This document shows, in pieces, positions 55,011-64,000 of a DNA stretch of 64,000 nucleotides. Numbering within the stretch: position 1 is the stretch's first letter; every line of letters starts with the position of its first letter. A program made the position numbers and the translations under genes. The notes below the pieces were generated by a model. That model was given only the letters and a program-made list of their open reading frames with translations. It was not told where the DNA came from and did no database searches. The DNA comes from Prorocentrum cordatum (lineage: Eukaryota > Sar > Dinophyceae > Prorocentrales > Prorocentraceae), in contig CAUYUJ010014269.1 in the NCBI GenBank assembly GCA_963575745.1, positions 96,023 to 160,022 on the forward strand, read 5' to 3'.

Positions 55011-55329
55011 ACACACTACAAGCATCGCGCGCACGTCGCGCGCGCTCAAGTTCTAGCTAGGCTCGACAGGCTAACGCATGCAATCTCAATTGTTGAAGTC
55101 CCTTGTGCACCGAACGACCTTCCGGAATCCCTGCACAAGTCTCGGAAGCGTATAGAAGATGAAATGCGGAAACCACAACATCATTCAATTGCTTGAGGTG
55201 TTCGATGATTTGGGGCCCTCGCAGACTTCTTGGGATATTTCGTCGGTGGTGACGGGGGCCTGGATTATGGTCTGTTGTGAAAAATTAAGCAGGTGGTGCG
55301 TTTGAAAAGTTTGCTGGATACAGGCCATG
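55011..55329. other. Unique spacer, no gene seen
   Basis: Non-repetitive sequence between the tetranucleotide tract and the next GGCCTCTTGG array. No motif. Confidence 0.5.
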
Positions 55330-55985
55330 GTCTGTTAGGATTGCCCTCGGGGCCTTTTTGGCGGCGTCATAGAGGTCTTTCGGGGCCTCTTGGGGAACTC
55401 TTGGTGCCTCCTGGGAGCCTCCCAGGAGTCTCCGCAGGCATCAGGGGGGCGCCTCGAGAACCTCTGGGAACACCTCGGGGCCACCTCGGGGCAAAGCGCT
55501 CGTCAAGCTTTGGGGGATCCTCTCTTTTGTCCCTCTCTTGGCACGCGCGCGCGCTGACGCTAGCTTCGCTGGACAAATGAACTCCCAGATGCAGGCCATG
55601 GTTTGTTGGGAGGCAGTTTGGAGGCCGCTGGGGGGTTGTTTAGGGGCCTCTTGGGGCCATTTTTGGGCCTCTTCGGGGCTCTTGGGGCCTCCTGGGAGCC
55701 TGTTGGAGCAGAAAGCCGGGATTGTTGATTTGCGTTCCGCCCCCTTGGGCGGAGTTTTGGGCCGTCTCGGGGCTCTCTTGGCTTGGGCTGCCTCGGGGCG
55801 CTCTTGGGCCGTCTTGGGGCCTTTTTGGGCCCGTCTTGGGGTCGTCGTGGGGGCTCTTGGGCGGTGTTACGGCGGTCTTGGGCGCCTTTCTCGGCCGTCT
55901 TGGAGCGTTGGAAACTCGAAAACGCGAGAAGGCTACCCCCACAAAAAAACAAACACAATAGTAATCAACGCGTTTGGCTTCTCCG
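55330..55985 (+). repeat. GGCCTCTTGGGG-type degenerate array
   Basis: Loose tandem of 9- to 12-base GGCCTCTTGGGG, GGGCCGTCTTGG and GGGGCTCTTGG units. It contains spacer phrases found in other arrays: GCAGAAAGCCGGGATTGTTG (55711-55730) resembles the reverse complement of about 60335-60360, and the CTTGGAGCGTTGGAAACTCG block (about 55899) resembles CTTGGAACGTCGGAAGCCCG near 62613. Confidence 0.8.
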
Positions 55986-57589
55986 GGCGTTCCCGGGACG
56001 CCCCTCGGAGCTCTCGTGGGGCCTCATTGGAGGCCTCCCGCCGCCTGCCTCCTTCTCCGCCCTCCCCACCCCCTCCGTGCACTCCGTCCCCCTTCTCGCC
56101 CCTCCCCCGTCCCCCCCATCCCCCCCTCCTTCCCCCCCCCGCGGCCCTTCGTCTCTCCATCCTTCTCCTCCATCGTCCTTGCCTCCGTCCTCCTGTCCCC
56201 CTCCCTTTTCCTGTTACCTTCCTCCTCCTTTTGGCCTTCCTCCGTTCCCCCTCCTCGCCCCCCCGCGTTCCCTCGCCCCCCTCCCTTCCTCTATCCCCGC
56301 CCTCCCTCCCCCTCCCCTCCCCCGTCGTCTTCTCCGCCATTCCCCCGCCCTCCCTCGCCATCCACCCTCCGCCTCCGCCCTCCACCCTCCCTCGCCCTCA
56401 AACCTCCGTGCCCGCGAGACCGCGCCACCAGCCCGCATTCGGTCATCGCTCGGCTTTGGATGCCCGCGGTCCGCACGCGCACCCAGTGACAATGACTGGA
56501 CGTTCCCCGCGGACGACCCAGCGAAGTCATTCTCCGATAAACAAGCAACTCGTAGCCCGCATAACGCCGCTGGCAACAGCAACGTTGTTTCGCCAGTGCA
56601 ACATGCAGAATCGTATTTCATGCTGTCATCGTTCGTCCGCAGGTTTTTCTCAAGGACGACATAGCGCAATGGAATTTCTGGGCTCCCCCGAAAAACCCTC
56701 GTCGGCGCGGCCGGATTCTGTACTGTGACATAGAGTAGCGCGTGAAGTTCTAGGAAGTACAATGGAACTGGGCACCCCAGTACTGGAAACGAGCTGCCTC
56801 GCCAGCGGGTCGCCGCGCCCTCGGGGGCGGGGCGTCGGGGCCTGGCAGCGATATAGTATATGTGGCCGCGGATTGGGACTGCGCGAAGGCCCCCTCTAGG
56901 CGGGCGGCTCGCGGGCTCGCGCGCAAGGTGGGGGCAACGCCCCCCTGCGCGCGCAGCAAGTGGGACAGAGTGGTGGGGGCCAAGGCAGGGGAACGGCAGG
57001 AGGCCCCGAGAGGGCAAGGAGGCGGGGGGGGAACCCATCGCCCTTCGCCACTACTCCACCCCGCCTTTGGGGAGGACTGAGCTCTCCAGTTGCGGGGATG
57101 GGACAACTCATGCGCACATCACGCTTACCTTACCCACGGACAGGGCGACGCAACATGGCGGTGGCCTGACGTCGGCCTGGCGGCAATGGATCGTAGAACG
57201 CGTCGCAAGTTGAACGCAACGCGAAGGTCGCACCTAGTCTGGGGGAGCAGGGGGGCCGTCCCCAGCCGCCGATCATCGAATCTCAAAATCAAACCAAAAC
57301 ATACACATTGGCCGCTTGTTTTTTTTCTGCTCCTGGTCAGAGCTGTGAAGCCCCCACTACCACCTGCCGGTGCCTGTCCGCGTCCACGCGATGGCCGCAC
57401 GATGGGTAGGCACTGGCTCCAGGCCAGGGCGCGCGTGTCGCCGCAACTGTGCGTGGAGGCGAAGGTTGGGCGGGAGGGCTGTCGTGCTTGGATATATAAG
57501 AACGACAACAATAAAGTGGATACCATCGGGGACGGAAGGTGGAGCCGGTTTAAAGGGGCGAATCTTTACGCGGCTCAGCGCCCCAAGCC
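55986..57589. other. No recognisable gene; pyrimidine-rich tract at 56040-56400
   Basis: The plus strand at 56040-56400 is almost entirely C and T (CTCC/CCCTCC units). The remainder has overlapping ORFs on both strands with no motif. Confidence 0.45.
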
Positions 57590-58095
57590 TCTGCATTCGG
57601 TCGGGGGCCCGTGCCTCCGCCGCTGACCGCGGTCGGGGCCCGCGCCCTCGCCTGGGCGTAGCGCCAACCCCGCAGGCCCGCGACTGGGTGGCTGTATCTT
57701 TCGCTGTCTTCCTGTTCGCTCGCGGTCGGGGCCCGTGCCCTCGCCGCCGAACGAGCACCGCAAGCCCGTGCCTGGGTGGCTGTTCCTTTCGCGCGCGCGG
57801 TCGGAACCCGTGCCCTCGCCGCTGAGACCCCACAGGCCCGTGCCTGGACGGCTGCTGTGAGTTGCGCTCGCGGTCGGGGCCCGTGCCCTCGCCGCAAAGC
57901 TAGCGCCACGCGCCCGTGCCTGGGCGGTTCTGCCTGTTGCGTTCGCGGTCGGGGCCCGTGCCGTCGCCGCCGGACTACCACCGCAAGCCCACGCTTGGGT
58001 GGCCGTTCCGTTTGCGTACGCGGCAGGGGCCCGTGCCCACGGCCTTTCTTCCAGAGCAGGGCCCCGGCCCTCGCAAGCAGGCCCGTGCCCGAGGT
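57590..58095 (+). repeat. 75-bp GC-rich minisatellite, about 5.5 copies
   Basis: Anchor CGCGGTCGG at 57628, 57721, 57796, 57869, 57944 and 58019 (CGGCAGG variant): spacings 93, 75, 73, 75, 75. Units carry GGGGCCCGTGCCCTCGCCG and GCCCGTGCCTGGGTGGCTG. The 25-residue Arg/Gly/Cys/Pro repeat it would encode is most likely incidental. Confidence 0.9.
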
Positions 58096-58208
58096 TCTGG
58101 GCCGGGCCTTGTTGTGCGCTCGCCCGAACACACTGTCACAGAATGCGGTTACGGTTTGTGCTTTGACTATGCGTGCAACGCGCTGCGCGCATGGCACGCC
58201 GAGAAAAA

Positions 58209-58395
58209 AACGCCCTCCATCCGTGAAGCTGCTGCAAACTCTTAAGGCGAGTATGCGCAGCGCTGAAGCGAGAGCCACATCTTGAAAGCAACGCCCTCCA
58301 TCCGTGAAGCTTGTTGCAACTGTTGAAACGAATGCGCGCGGCGCCATTGTGATAACCACACTGTGAAAAACGGTCCGCCCTCCATCCGTGAAGCT
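58209..58395 (+). repeat. About 82-bp tandem repeat, 2.3 copies
   Basis: CGCCCTCCATCCGTGAAGCT at 58211, 58292 and 58376: spacings 81 and 84. Shared downstream phrases TGCAAC(T/A)(G/C)TT, GCGCAGCGC/GCGCGGCGCC and CACA(T/C)(C/T). Confidence 0.85.
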
Positions 58396-60039
58396 CTTGC
58401 AACTTCTCGGCTTCAGAATTATCAATGGTGAAAAGGTCGCAGAGGAAACGCCCAGCCCGCCCATTCGACCAGCCAGCCTCGGGGTTCGACAGGGAGAAGT
58501 TATCTACAAGGAAAAAATGGAGGGGGAGGATGGGGGAGGAGGACCCCACAATGTTGCCACAGGTTCTTCAGCGGCAACGCAAGCGTGCGAAACGCTGGAG
58601 AGCAAAAACTGAAATGCGGCAGAGGCGTTGTTCGCACACCGATGCGAAATGAGGAGAGGTATATCGGCGGGCCTTCTGAACAATTTTCTAAGCCTTCCCC
58701 GAAGTCGCAGTAAACCTCTCAAAGGCCGGAGGGCTTCTGAGAAGCCCTGCCGCCTTCTGATAAGGCCTTCTCTCCTTCTCACTCCCCCCTTCGCTCGCCG
58801 CCGAAGATAGGCTGACGAAATGTACAGTCAACCCGTGCAGTAAGGATGCGCGATAAGGATGCAAGGGCCTTGGACGCCCAATTCGAAGCTCTTCGAGCGG
58901 GGCGCGGCCAATGAACGTGGCGAAGGATGGACCGAGGGGGCAAGGATGCAAGGGTACCCTTGGGAAGGCTGCCCATCCTTTTTATGCGGACTCACTGTAC
59001 ATATCTACTGCACCCCTGGCCATGTCCATCCTGAATCAAGCAGCGGTGTATGCGCCACGCCCCCCCTGGCTTGGCCGGGAGGGCGCTCCTGGGCCCAGGA
59101 GGGGCCACGCATGGGAGCAGTGGGTTTGTATAGATTTCGCCGCTCGATCAAGAGAGAGAGAGAAAGAGAGAAAGAGAGAGAGAACAGAAAAAAGCGGGCA
59201 CGATGGAAGATAAAGGAGGGAGCTGCGAGCAGAGCGTGCAGACCTTCACGCGTGATGTTGGCAGCCTCAGGCTCCAGAACTCTGTCACACGCTGGTGGTT
59301 GCGTGCTGGCGGAAGCAAGGCGTTCAGCCGTGGAGGATGTAGCCAAGGCAATTCGGCTCTGCAGACAAACGAACGATGCCATCTGCCCGCTTCACTTCGC
59401 CTGCGGATGCAATCGTGCCGGCTGAAATGAACAGAAGGAGCATAGATCGAAGAAGTGGTGGGGAGGTGGAGGAAAACTGGCAACTGGCATGGCGCGGCCA
59501 CTGCGTGCACTGAGGCCTTCGATCCTTTGTCGCGGTTTCAATATCGAGTCACGTTCTGACAATCCACCGATCCGGCGTGTCAGGTTCAAAAAGCCTGAGC
59601 TACAGCCTAGAGCCTGAGCATCGACTCTGCTGGGGGCGGTTGCCAGGGTGGCTCTGCCGGGGAAGGGGGGGAAGGGGGACCCCCTGCTGCGCCTGTGCTC
59701 CGCTTTGCTCGGACACGTAAAAATGTACAACTCAGGAACTCTTGGGCCCTACGGAATGGCTGAACGAGTTTGAAAGGGGTTGGGAGGCCCAACCAGCAGC
59801 TTCGCCTTAGGCGAAGCCAAGCTCCAGCTCTGTTGTACCGTAGTAACGATAGTCCTAGTAGTAGGAGGCGAGCCATCTCAAGCAGTTTTGGTATCGATGG
59901 CAAATGGTACACCTCGCACTGAGGTGTAGTCAGATCTGGACGGCCGGCCGCTTTGAGCCAAGCGGCCGCGGGCGCACGCTCGTTCCCACCCACCTGCATC
60001 GCCCAGCTCACTTTAGAAAGAACGATCGGACTCAAACGC
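58396..60039. other. No recognisable gene
   Basis: Short overlapping ORFs. A GA-rich run is at 59150-59190 and GCCTTCTGA-type short repeats at about 58672-58770. No motif recognised. Confidence 0.4.
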
Positions 60040-60480
60040 CCAAGATAGCATCCAGTCAACCGCAAAAGCGCCCAAGACGTCCCGAGAGGCCTCCAAGGGC
60101 ATCCCCAAGAGGGCGCCAAGAGGCAAACACCATTCCATTGGGAAACCTGCATGTTTAGCGTGTCCGACGTCTCGGCCTTCACGACTTCCAAGACGCACCA
60201 AAGTTCTGAAGACGGCCCCAGAGACCCCCGAAAACCGCCCCAAGACCCCTCAAGAGAGTCCCGAACCGCTCAGTAGGCGCCCAAGACGGCCCAAGAAAGC
60301 CCTACGACAGCGCCAAGAGAGGCCCCAAAAGGGAAGCCCGAATCAATAATTCCTACCTTCCGCCCCAAGATACCCCCTCGAGGTCCCAAGAGGCCCCCAA
60401 GATCCCCCAAGAAACCTTCATGAGGCCCCCAAGACGCCCCACGAGGCTCCAATACGTCGCCCAATATGCTTCAAAACTGC
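60040..60480 (-). repeat. CCCAAGAGGCCCC-type degenerate array (reverse)
   Basis: Units CCCAAGAC, GAGGCCCC and CCAAGA on the plus strand, the reverse orientation of the 55.5-kb array. Contains the GAATCAATAATTCCTACCTTC spacer (its complement resembles 55711-55735). Confidence 0.75.
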
Positions 60481-61105
60481 TTCCAATGAAAACTCGCACA
60501 AACATCCAGCCTCCCCCGGATCGGCGGCATTGGCCGGATCACATCACAATATCTGTACGCTACAGCGTTGACTCTAGTGGCTGTCACGACCAAAGAGACA
60601 TGAACGGCGAGAGGCGAGCTGACAAACATTACATCAATATGAAGGGAAATAATGGGGGAGCAAGCGATGAGAAAGAGCACACCAGAGGAGAGGGGGCCGG
60701 GGAAAACAGAGGGATAATCTGAAAAGATGATGAGACTCAGGGCCAACAGCGGAGACGTAGACAGTGTGGCTGGCTCTGAGAGTGCACTCATGGATTATGA
60801 TATGTCACGTGCAAAATCATGCAAGCACTAAACAAAAACAAATCGATAGAACTCTCGAATATTTGGCACACTGGAAATTCGCCGGCCCAACGGGCCAAGG
60901 GCGTGCTAAGATCTCCGGTAACTGGTTATCAATATTCTAGTTCGCGCACGCGGGGCCGCCCCTGGGGGTCCCCGGACGAAAAGTACCCCGGGACACCCCT
61001 GGGACACCCCCGGGACATTCAGATCAGAGATGCCAGACCGGGCAATTTTTCGACACCGCTCACGAGGATCGTGGCCTCTGAGGGGAGGGGCGCAATCGAC
61101 TACCC
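60481..61105. other. No recognisable gene
   Basis: A short GGGACACCCC(T/C) tandem lies at 60988-61017. No other structure seen. Confidence 0.45.
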
Positions 61106-61258
61106 CCCCTCCTGACCCAAGAGGTCCCCAAGAGCCCCCCAAGAGGCTGCAGGGGCCCCGAAGACGCCGCCAAGGAGCCCCAAGAGACTCCCAAGAGGTC
61201 CCCAAGAGGCCCCTAGAGGCCCTAAAGTCCCTAAAGAGGGCTCCAGGGCCTGCGGAAT
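61106..61258 (-). repeat. CCAAGAGGCCCC-type array, short
   Basis: About 15 units of CCCAAGAGG(T/C)CCCCAAGAG type on the plus strand. Confidence 0.85.
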
Positions 61259-62190
61259 GAGCGCAGCCATTAAATCATATCGATGTGATCTTCGACCGCT
61301 GCGAGCCGCAACACTTGCCACCAAGACCGAGTACCACCCGCTCCTGGCCAGAATGTACGTTCCACTTTCGCTCCGCCTGCAATATTCGTCCGCCCTCGTT
61401 CCTCCGTCTGCTGGCCACACCAATCAATACGTCAACATGGTCTCTAAGCCCCGCAGTCACGGTGCGGGGGGGTACAACTATTCCTGATGAGCTCTGCCAC
61501 CGTGCCGTGTATCGTGAACCCGCCGCCGTGCTGCTGGCACTCAGTGGAATACCCCCTTCGAATTCTCTGTGTTTAATATTGCGCATGCTCCTCAAGAGCC
61601 CCAGGCCGCAGATCTCCTGGCGCTTCCAAGACTTCCCGTGTGACTTCGGAGCGCCCCGCGCCACTTTACCCGACGTCAGACAGCTTCGAAATGCTCTCCG
61701 GTCCCTCGGGCTTCCGACTCGGACGGCCCAAGAGGCCGCCAAGGGAGTGCTAACAAGGGCCCCAGATATTATCTCAGTTCATGGTCGAGATGTAAAGGGC
61801 AACTTTTCATACATAGGATTTTTAAACATATAGGATTTTAGGACATGATTAGTTTACTAATAAATCAATGCAACAATTCATCATTATCTTAATACATGAT
61901 CCGCACGCGGAGCATGTATAAAAAACGGCAAAATAAGCGCCCAGCCACGCGCCCGAGGTCTCAACAAACGTCACGCGGGCATTCCCGGGAGCGCGCAGAA
62001 GCGTCGAGAATGCAGGGGTCTTGCCCCTTTGCTGGATAGTTCATCGAACACGTCTACAGCGAACCACAGCCACCCCCTGCCTTTTGGAAACACCCATGCG
62101 GCCTAACGTTCAGCCAAAATCTGGCCAAGCTGTTGGACTATGTGTTCCCCCAGCCGTTGTGACCCCCCCTGGGGAACACTCGAAAGAGAA
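61259..62190. other. No recognisable gene
   Basis: Short ORFs on both strands without motifs; AT-rich patch at about 61800-61930. Confidence 0.45.
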
Positions 62191-62194
62191 CAGA

Positions 62195-63150
62195 GAAAGG
62201 AGGCGAGGGAGGAGGAGGAGGAGGAGGAGGAGGAGGAGGAGGACCAGGATTAGGAAAAGGAGAAGGAAGGAGGCCTGCTGAGGCCGTCTTGGGGCTCTGT
62301 GGTTGCTTCCAGGGAGCCACTGGCGGGGCCGCTGATGGGCCTCTTTGGGGCCTACTGGACCCTCGTCAGGGCCTCCTGGGGCCTCTCAGAAGTTTTTGTA
62401 TGGCCTTCGGAGGCCGCATTGGGAGCCTCTCTGGCTGGGCAGTCGTGGGTCCCTCTTCGGGCGCTCTTGGGCCGTCTGGAGGTCTATGGGGTCATCTTGG
62501 GGCCGTCTTGCAGGCCTCTTGGACCGCCTGGGGCCTGTTGGGCGTCTTGCGGGCCTCTTGGAGGTCTGTCGAGGCCGTCTTGGAGTGATCTTGGGGGCCT
62601 ATGGGGCCGCCGTCTTGGAACGTCGGAAGCCCGAAAGGGCGAGAACAGCCACATCAGTCAAGCACCAAAAGGCAAACCAATGACTTTGGCCTCCTGAGGT
62701 TCCCCTTGGAACCCTTTTGGGGCGTCTTGGGGGCCTCGTGGGCTGTTTGTATGGCATCTTAGGGCCATCGTGGCCGTCCTGGAGGCATCTTGGGACCGTC
62801 TTGGAGTGAGCCACCTTGGCTGTCTTGGAGGTCATCTTGGAGCCCATCTTGGGCGTCTTGGAGACGGATAACGCCACTGGGAACCATTTGGACGGCTTTA
62901 AACCGGTCAAACGTCAAACTTCCAGCACGCCAAACACCCCTGTGATACACATAGGTCGACAGATCTAGTGGCCTTTGGCCCATCCCGCGAAAGCGCCTGG
63001 CTGGTGGGCCAGTCCTCTTGGATCCCTCTTTTGGTCTCTTGGGATGCCTCTTGCAGGCCTCTTGGGATCCTGTCCGATCCCTCCTCGGTCCTCTTCGGCG
63101 CCTCCAGGGGGCTCTTGGATACCTTATGGCGGTCTTGGGTGCTCCGGGGG
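62195..63150 (+). repeat. (AGG)n tract followed by GGCCTCTTGGGG-type arrays
   Basis: AGG triplets at 62205-62243 run into GGGCCTCTTGGGGCC-type units at 62285-62640 and, after a unique spacer with CCAATGACTTTGGCCTCCTG (62680-62699), more units at 62700-62870 and 63000-63150. Spacer phrases match 27.5 and 55.95 kb. Confidence 0.8.
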
Positions 63151-63483
63151 GGAGTTCGTATTCCACCCTCTGGGTTTACAAACCTGTTATTTATGTTCCA
63201 CGCCTCGGCTTCTACGAAACAAGTGGCAAGTTCGTCACTGGACGCCGAAACTCGGCGCAGCGAGTTCATCGCCCCTGAAGTGAAACGAATAGACAGGCGG
63301 GAAGAAGGGCGGGCGTTCCACAACGAAATCGCCAAACACCAGCCACCAGCCGTGCCAAACGCGCGCCGAGAAGGCAATTGGTTTGGAGAAGATCCGTTTT
63401 GATTTTGGACAGCGTTTCGTTGATGGCTACATGGCGGCCTTGATCTCAAGTGCCTTTGCAACACATCGCGGTCCCAAACCCAT

Positions 63484-63777
63484 TCAATGCCGTCGCCGCA
63501 GGTCCATCTCAACGCCGCCCGTTGCATCGTACTCACTGCCGAACATTTCTTTGGTGACAACTTCTGTCGGGAGAATGGCCTCAGGCTGGTATTTCGCGCG
63601 TGTAGCTTCAACAGTACACGTTTCGTCGAATCCATATTCCTTGGTTTTGGCACACAGCTGCTCCTCGAGTCCTGTATTGAAATTCATCTGGGCCCATGTC
63701 ACCTCCATGTGGCGTCTATAATTCACTCGCGTCGGGAAATCTGACTTGTAGATCTGTTCAAGACGTCCTGAACATCA
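63484..63777 (-). CDS. Unrecognised minus-strand ORF fragment
   Basis: The minus strand is open from about 63777 to a stop at 63484-63486 (about 97 codons). The sequence is protein-like: QIYKSDFPTRVNYRRH, MEVTWAQMNFNTGLEEQL, CAKTKEYGFDETC, then TEVVTKEMFGSEYDATGG, with balanced charge and aromatics. It contrasts with its neighbours, which are repeats. A stop lies just upstream in this frame, so only part of a gene is seen, or it is an exon. No family recognised. A 20-base phrase, GGCAGTGGTATGCGTAG, is duplicated at 63930-63970. Confidence 0.3.
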
Positions 63778-64000
63778 ACGAACATTACGGAAAATTGTCT
63801 TAAGCTCATTGATTTGCAAATGCCTCCTAGCGTACGATTGCAGGAAACTCTTGTTGCGCGAGCCACGCCTTGACAATGACCTCAAATGGTACAGGGCGAC
63901 TTGCAAGGGACTTCGTCGCTCAAAGAGGCAGTGGTATGCGTAGCTCAAGGAGGCAGTGGTATGCGTAGTCCACACTTCAGTCACGTCGCGCACGTGGTAC

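Noticed and set aside
54410-55060. Met/Cys/Tyr-rich ORFs in five frames
   Set aside because: Artefacts of TATG/CATG tetranucleotide repetition.
57590-58095. Arg/Cys/Pro repeat protein
   Set aside because: Unit spacing varies by non-multiples of three (93, 75, 73, 75, 75), so a frame is not conserved across the array.

Overview
This window looks like nuclear DNA of a dinoflagellate, or a close relative with a very large repeat-rich genome. It is not bacterial: there are no operons, no Shine-Dalgarno/start pairs and no dense single-strand coding. The inference rests on retroelement and domain families I know from dinoflagellate genomes: the non-LTR reverse transcriptase type at 24.6-29.3 kb, the aspartyl protease and integrase types at 4.4-7.8 kb, and the NPMEGF/QDLL-type repeat protein at 13 kb. 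The very high load of mini- and microsatellites agrees. I cannot name the species.

Layout. 1.4-7.8 kb: a decayed gag-protease-integrase retroelement. 7.8-13 kb: TG-rich octamer-like tracts, a C-rich island, a 102-bp minisatellite and a 73-bp minisatellite. 13.0-13.6 kb: a 216-codon ORF of a repeated-domain family, with a possible spliced-leader relic just upstream. 14-17 kb: a (GA)92 tract and a segmental duplication, one copy of which carries (TCC)29. 17-23.3 kb: a 90-bp minisatellite, two 5' modules of a LINE family (one with an NPGP motif), a 60-bp stop-free minisatellite, a 33-bp minisatellite and a diverged 101-bp relative of the 102-bp array. 23.8 kb: a TA-flanked MITE. 24.6-29.3 kb: a decayed LINE whose reverse transcriptase is split by an inserted ~0.8-kb element. 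29.3-36.5 kb: AT-richer DNA, further arrays and a LINE C-terminal fragment. 36.6-43 kb: a foldback repeat, composite elements built of CCAAGAGGCC-type arrays plus triplet tracts, and a second MITE copy. 44.5-50.4 kb: an almost intact Ty1/copia retrotransposon on the minus strand, with 131-bp LTRs, a 5-bp target duplication, PBS and PPT. 50.4-64 kb: more minisatellites, a TATG/GCAT tract, GGCCTCTTGGG-type arrays and one unrecognised minus-strand ORF.

No gene here can be assigned a host cellular function with confidence. Most recognisable coding sequence belongs to retroelements: copia (near intact), LINE (decayed) and a third gag-PR-IN family (badly decayed). The candidates for something new are the composite triplet-bearing elements (one sits inside the LINE), a short sequence that precedes unrelated minisatellites, the TA-flanked MITE pair, and the membrane-segment extension on the copia polyprotein. 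No operon-like or defence-like system was seen.
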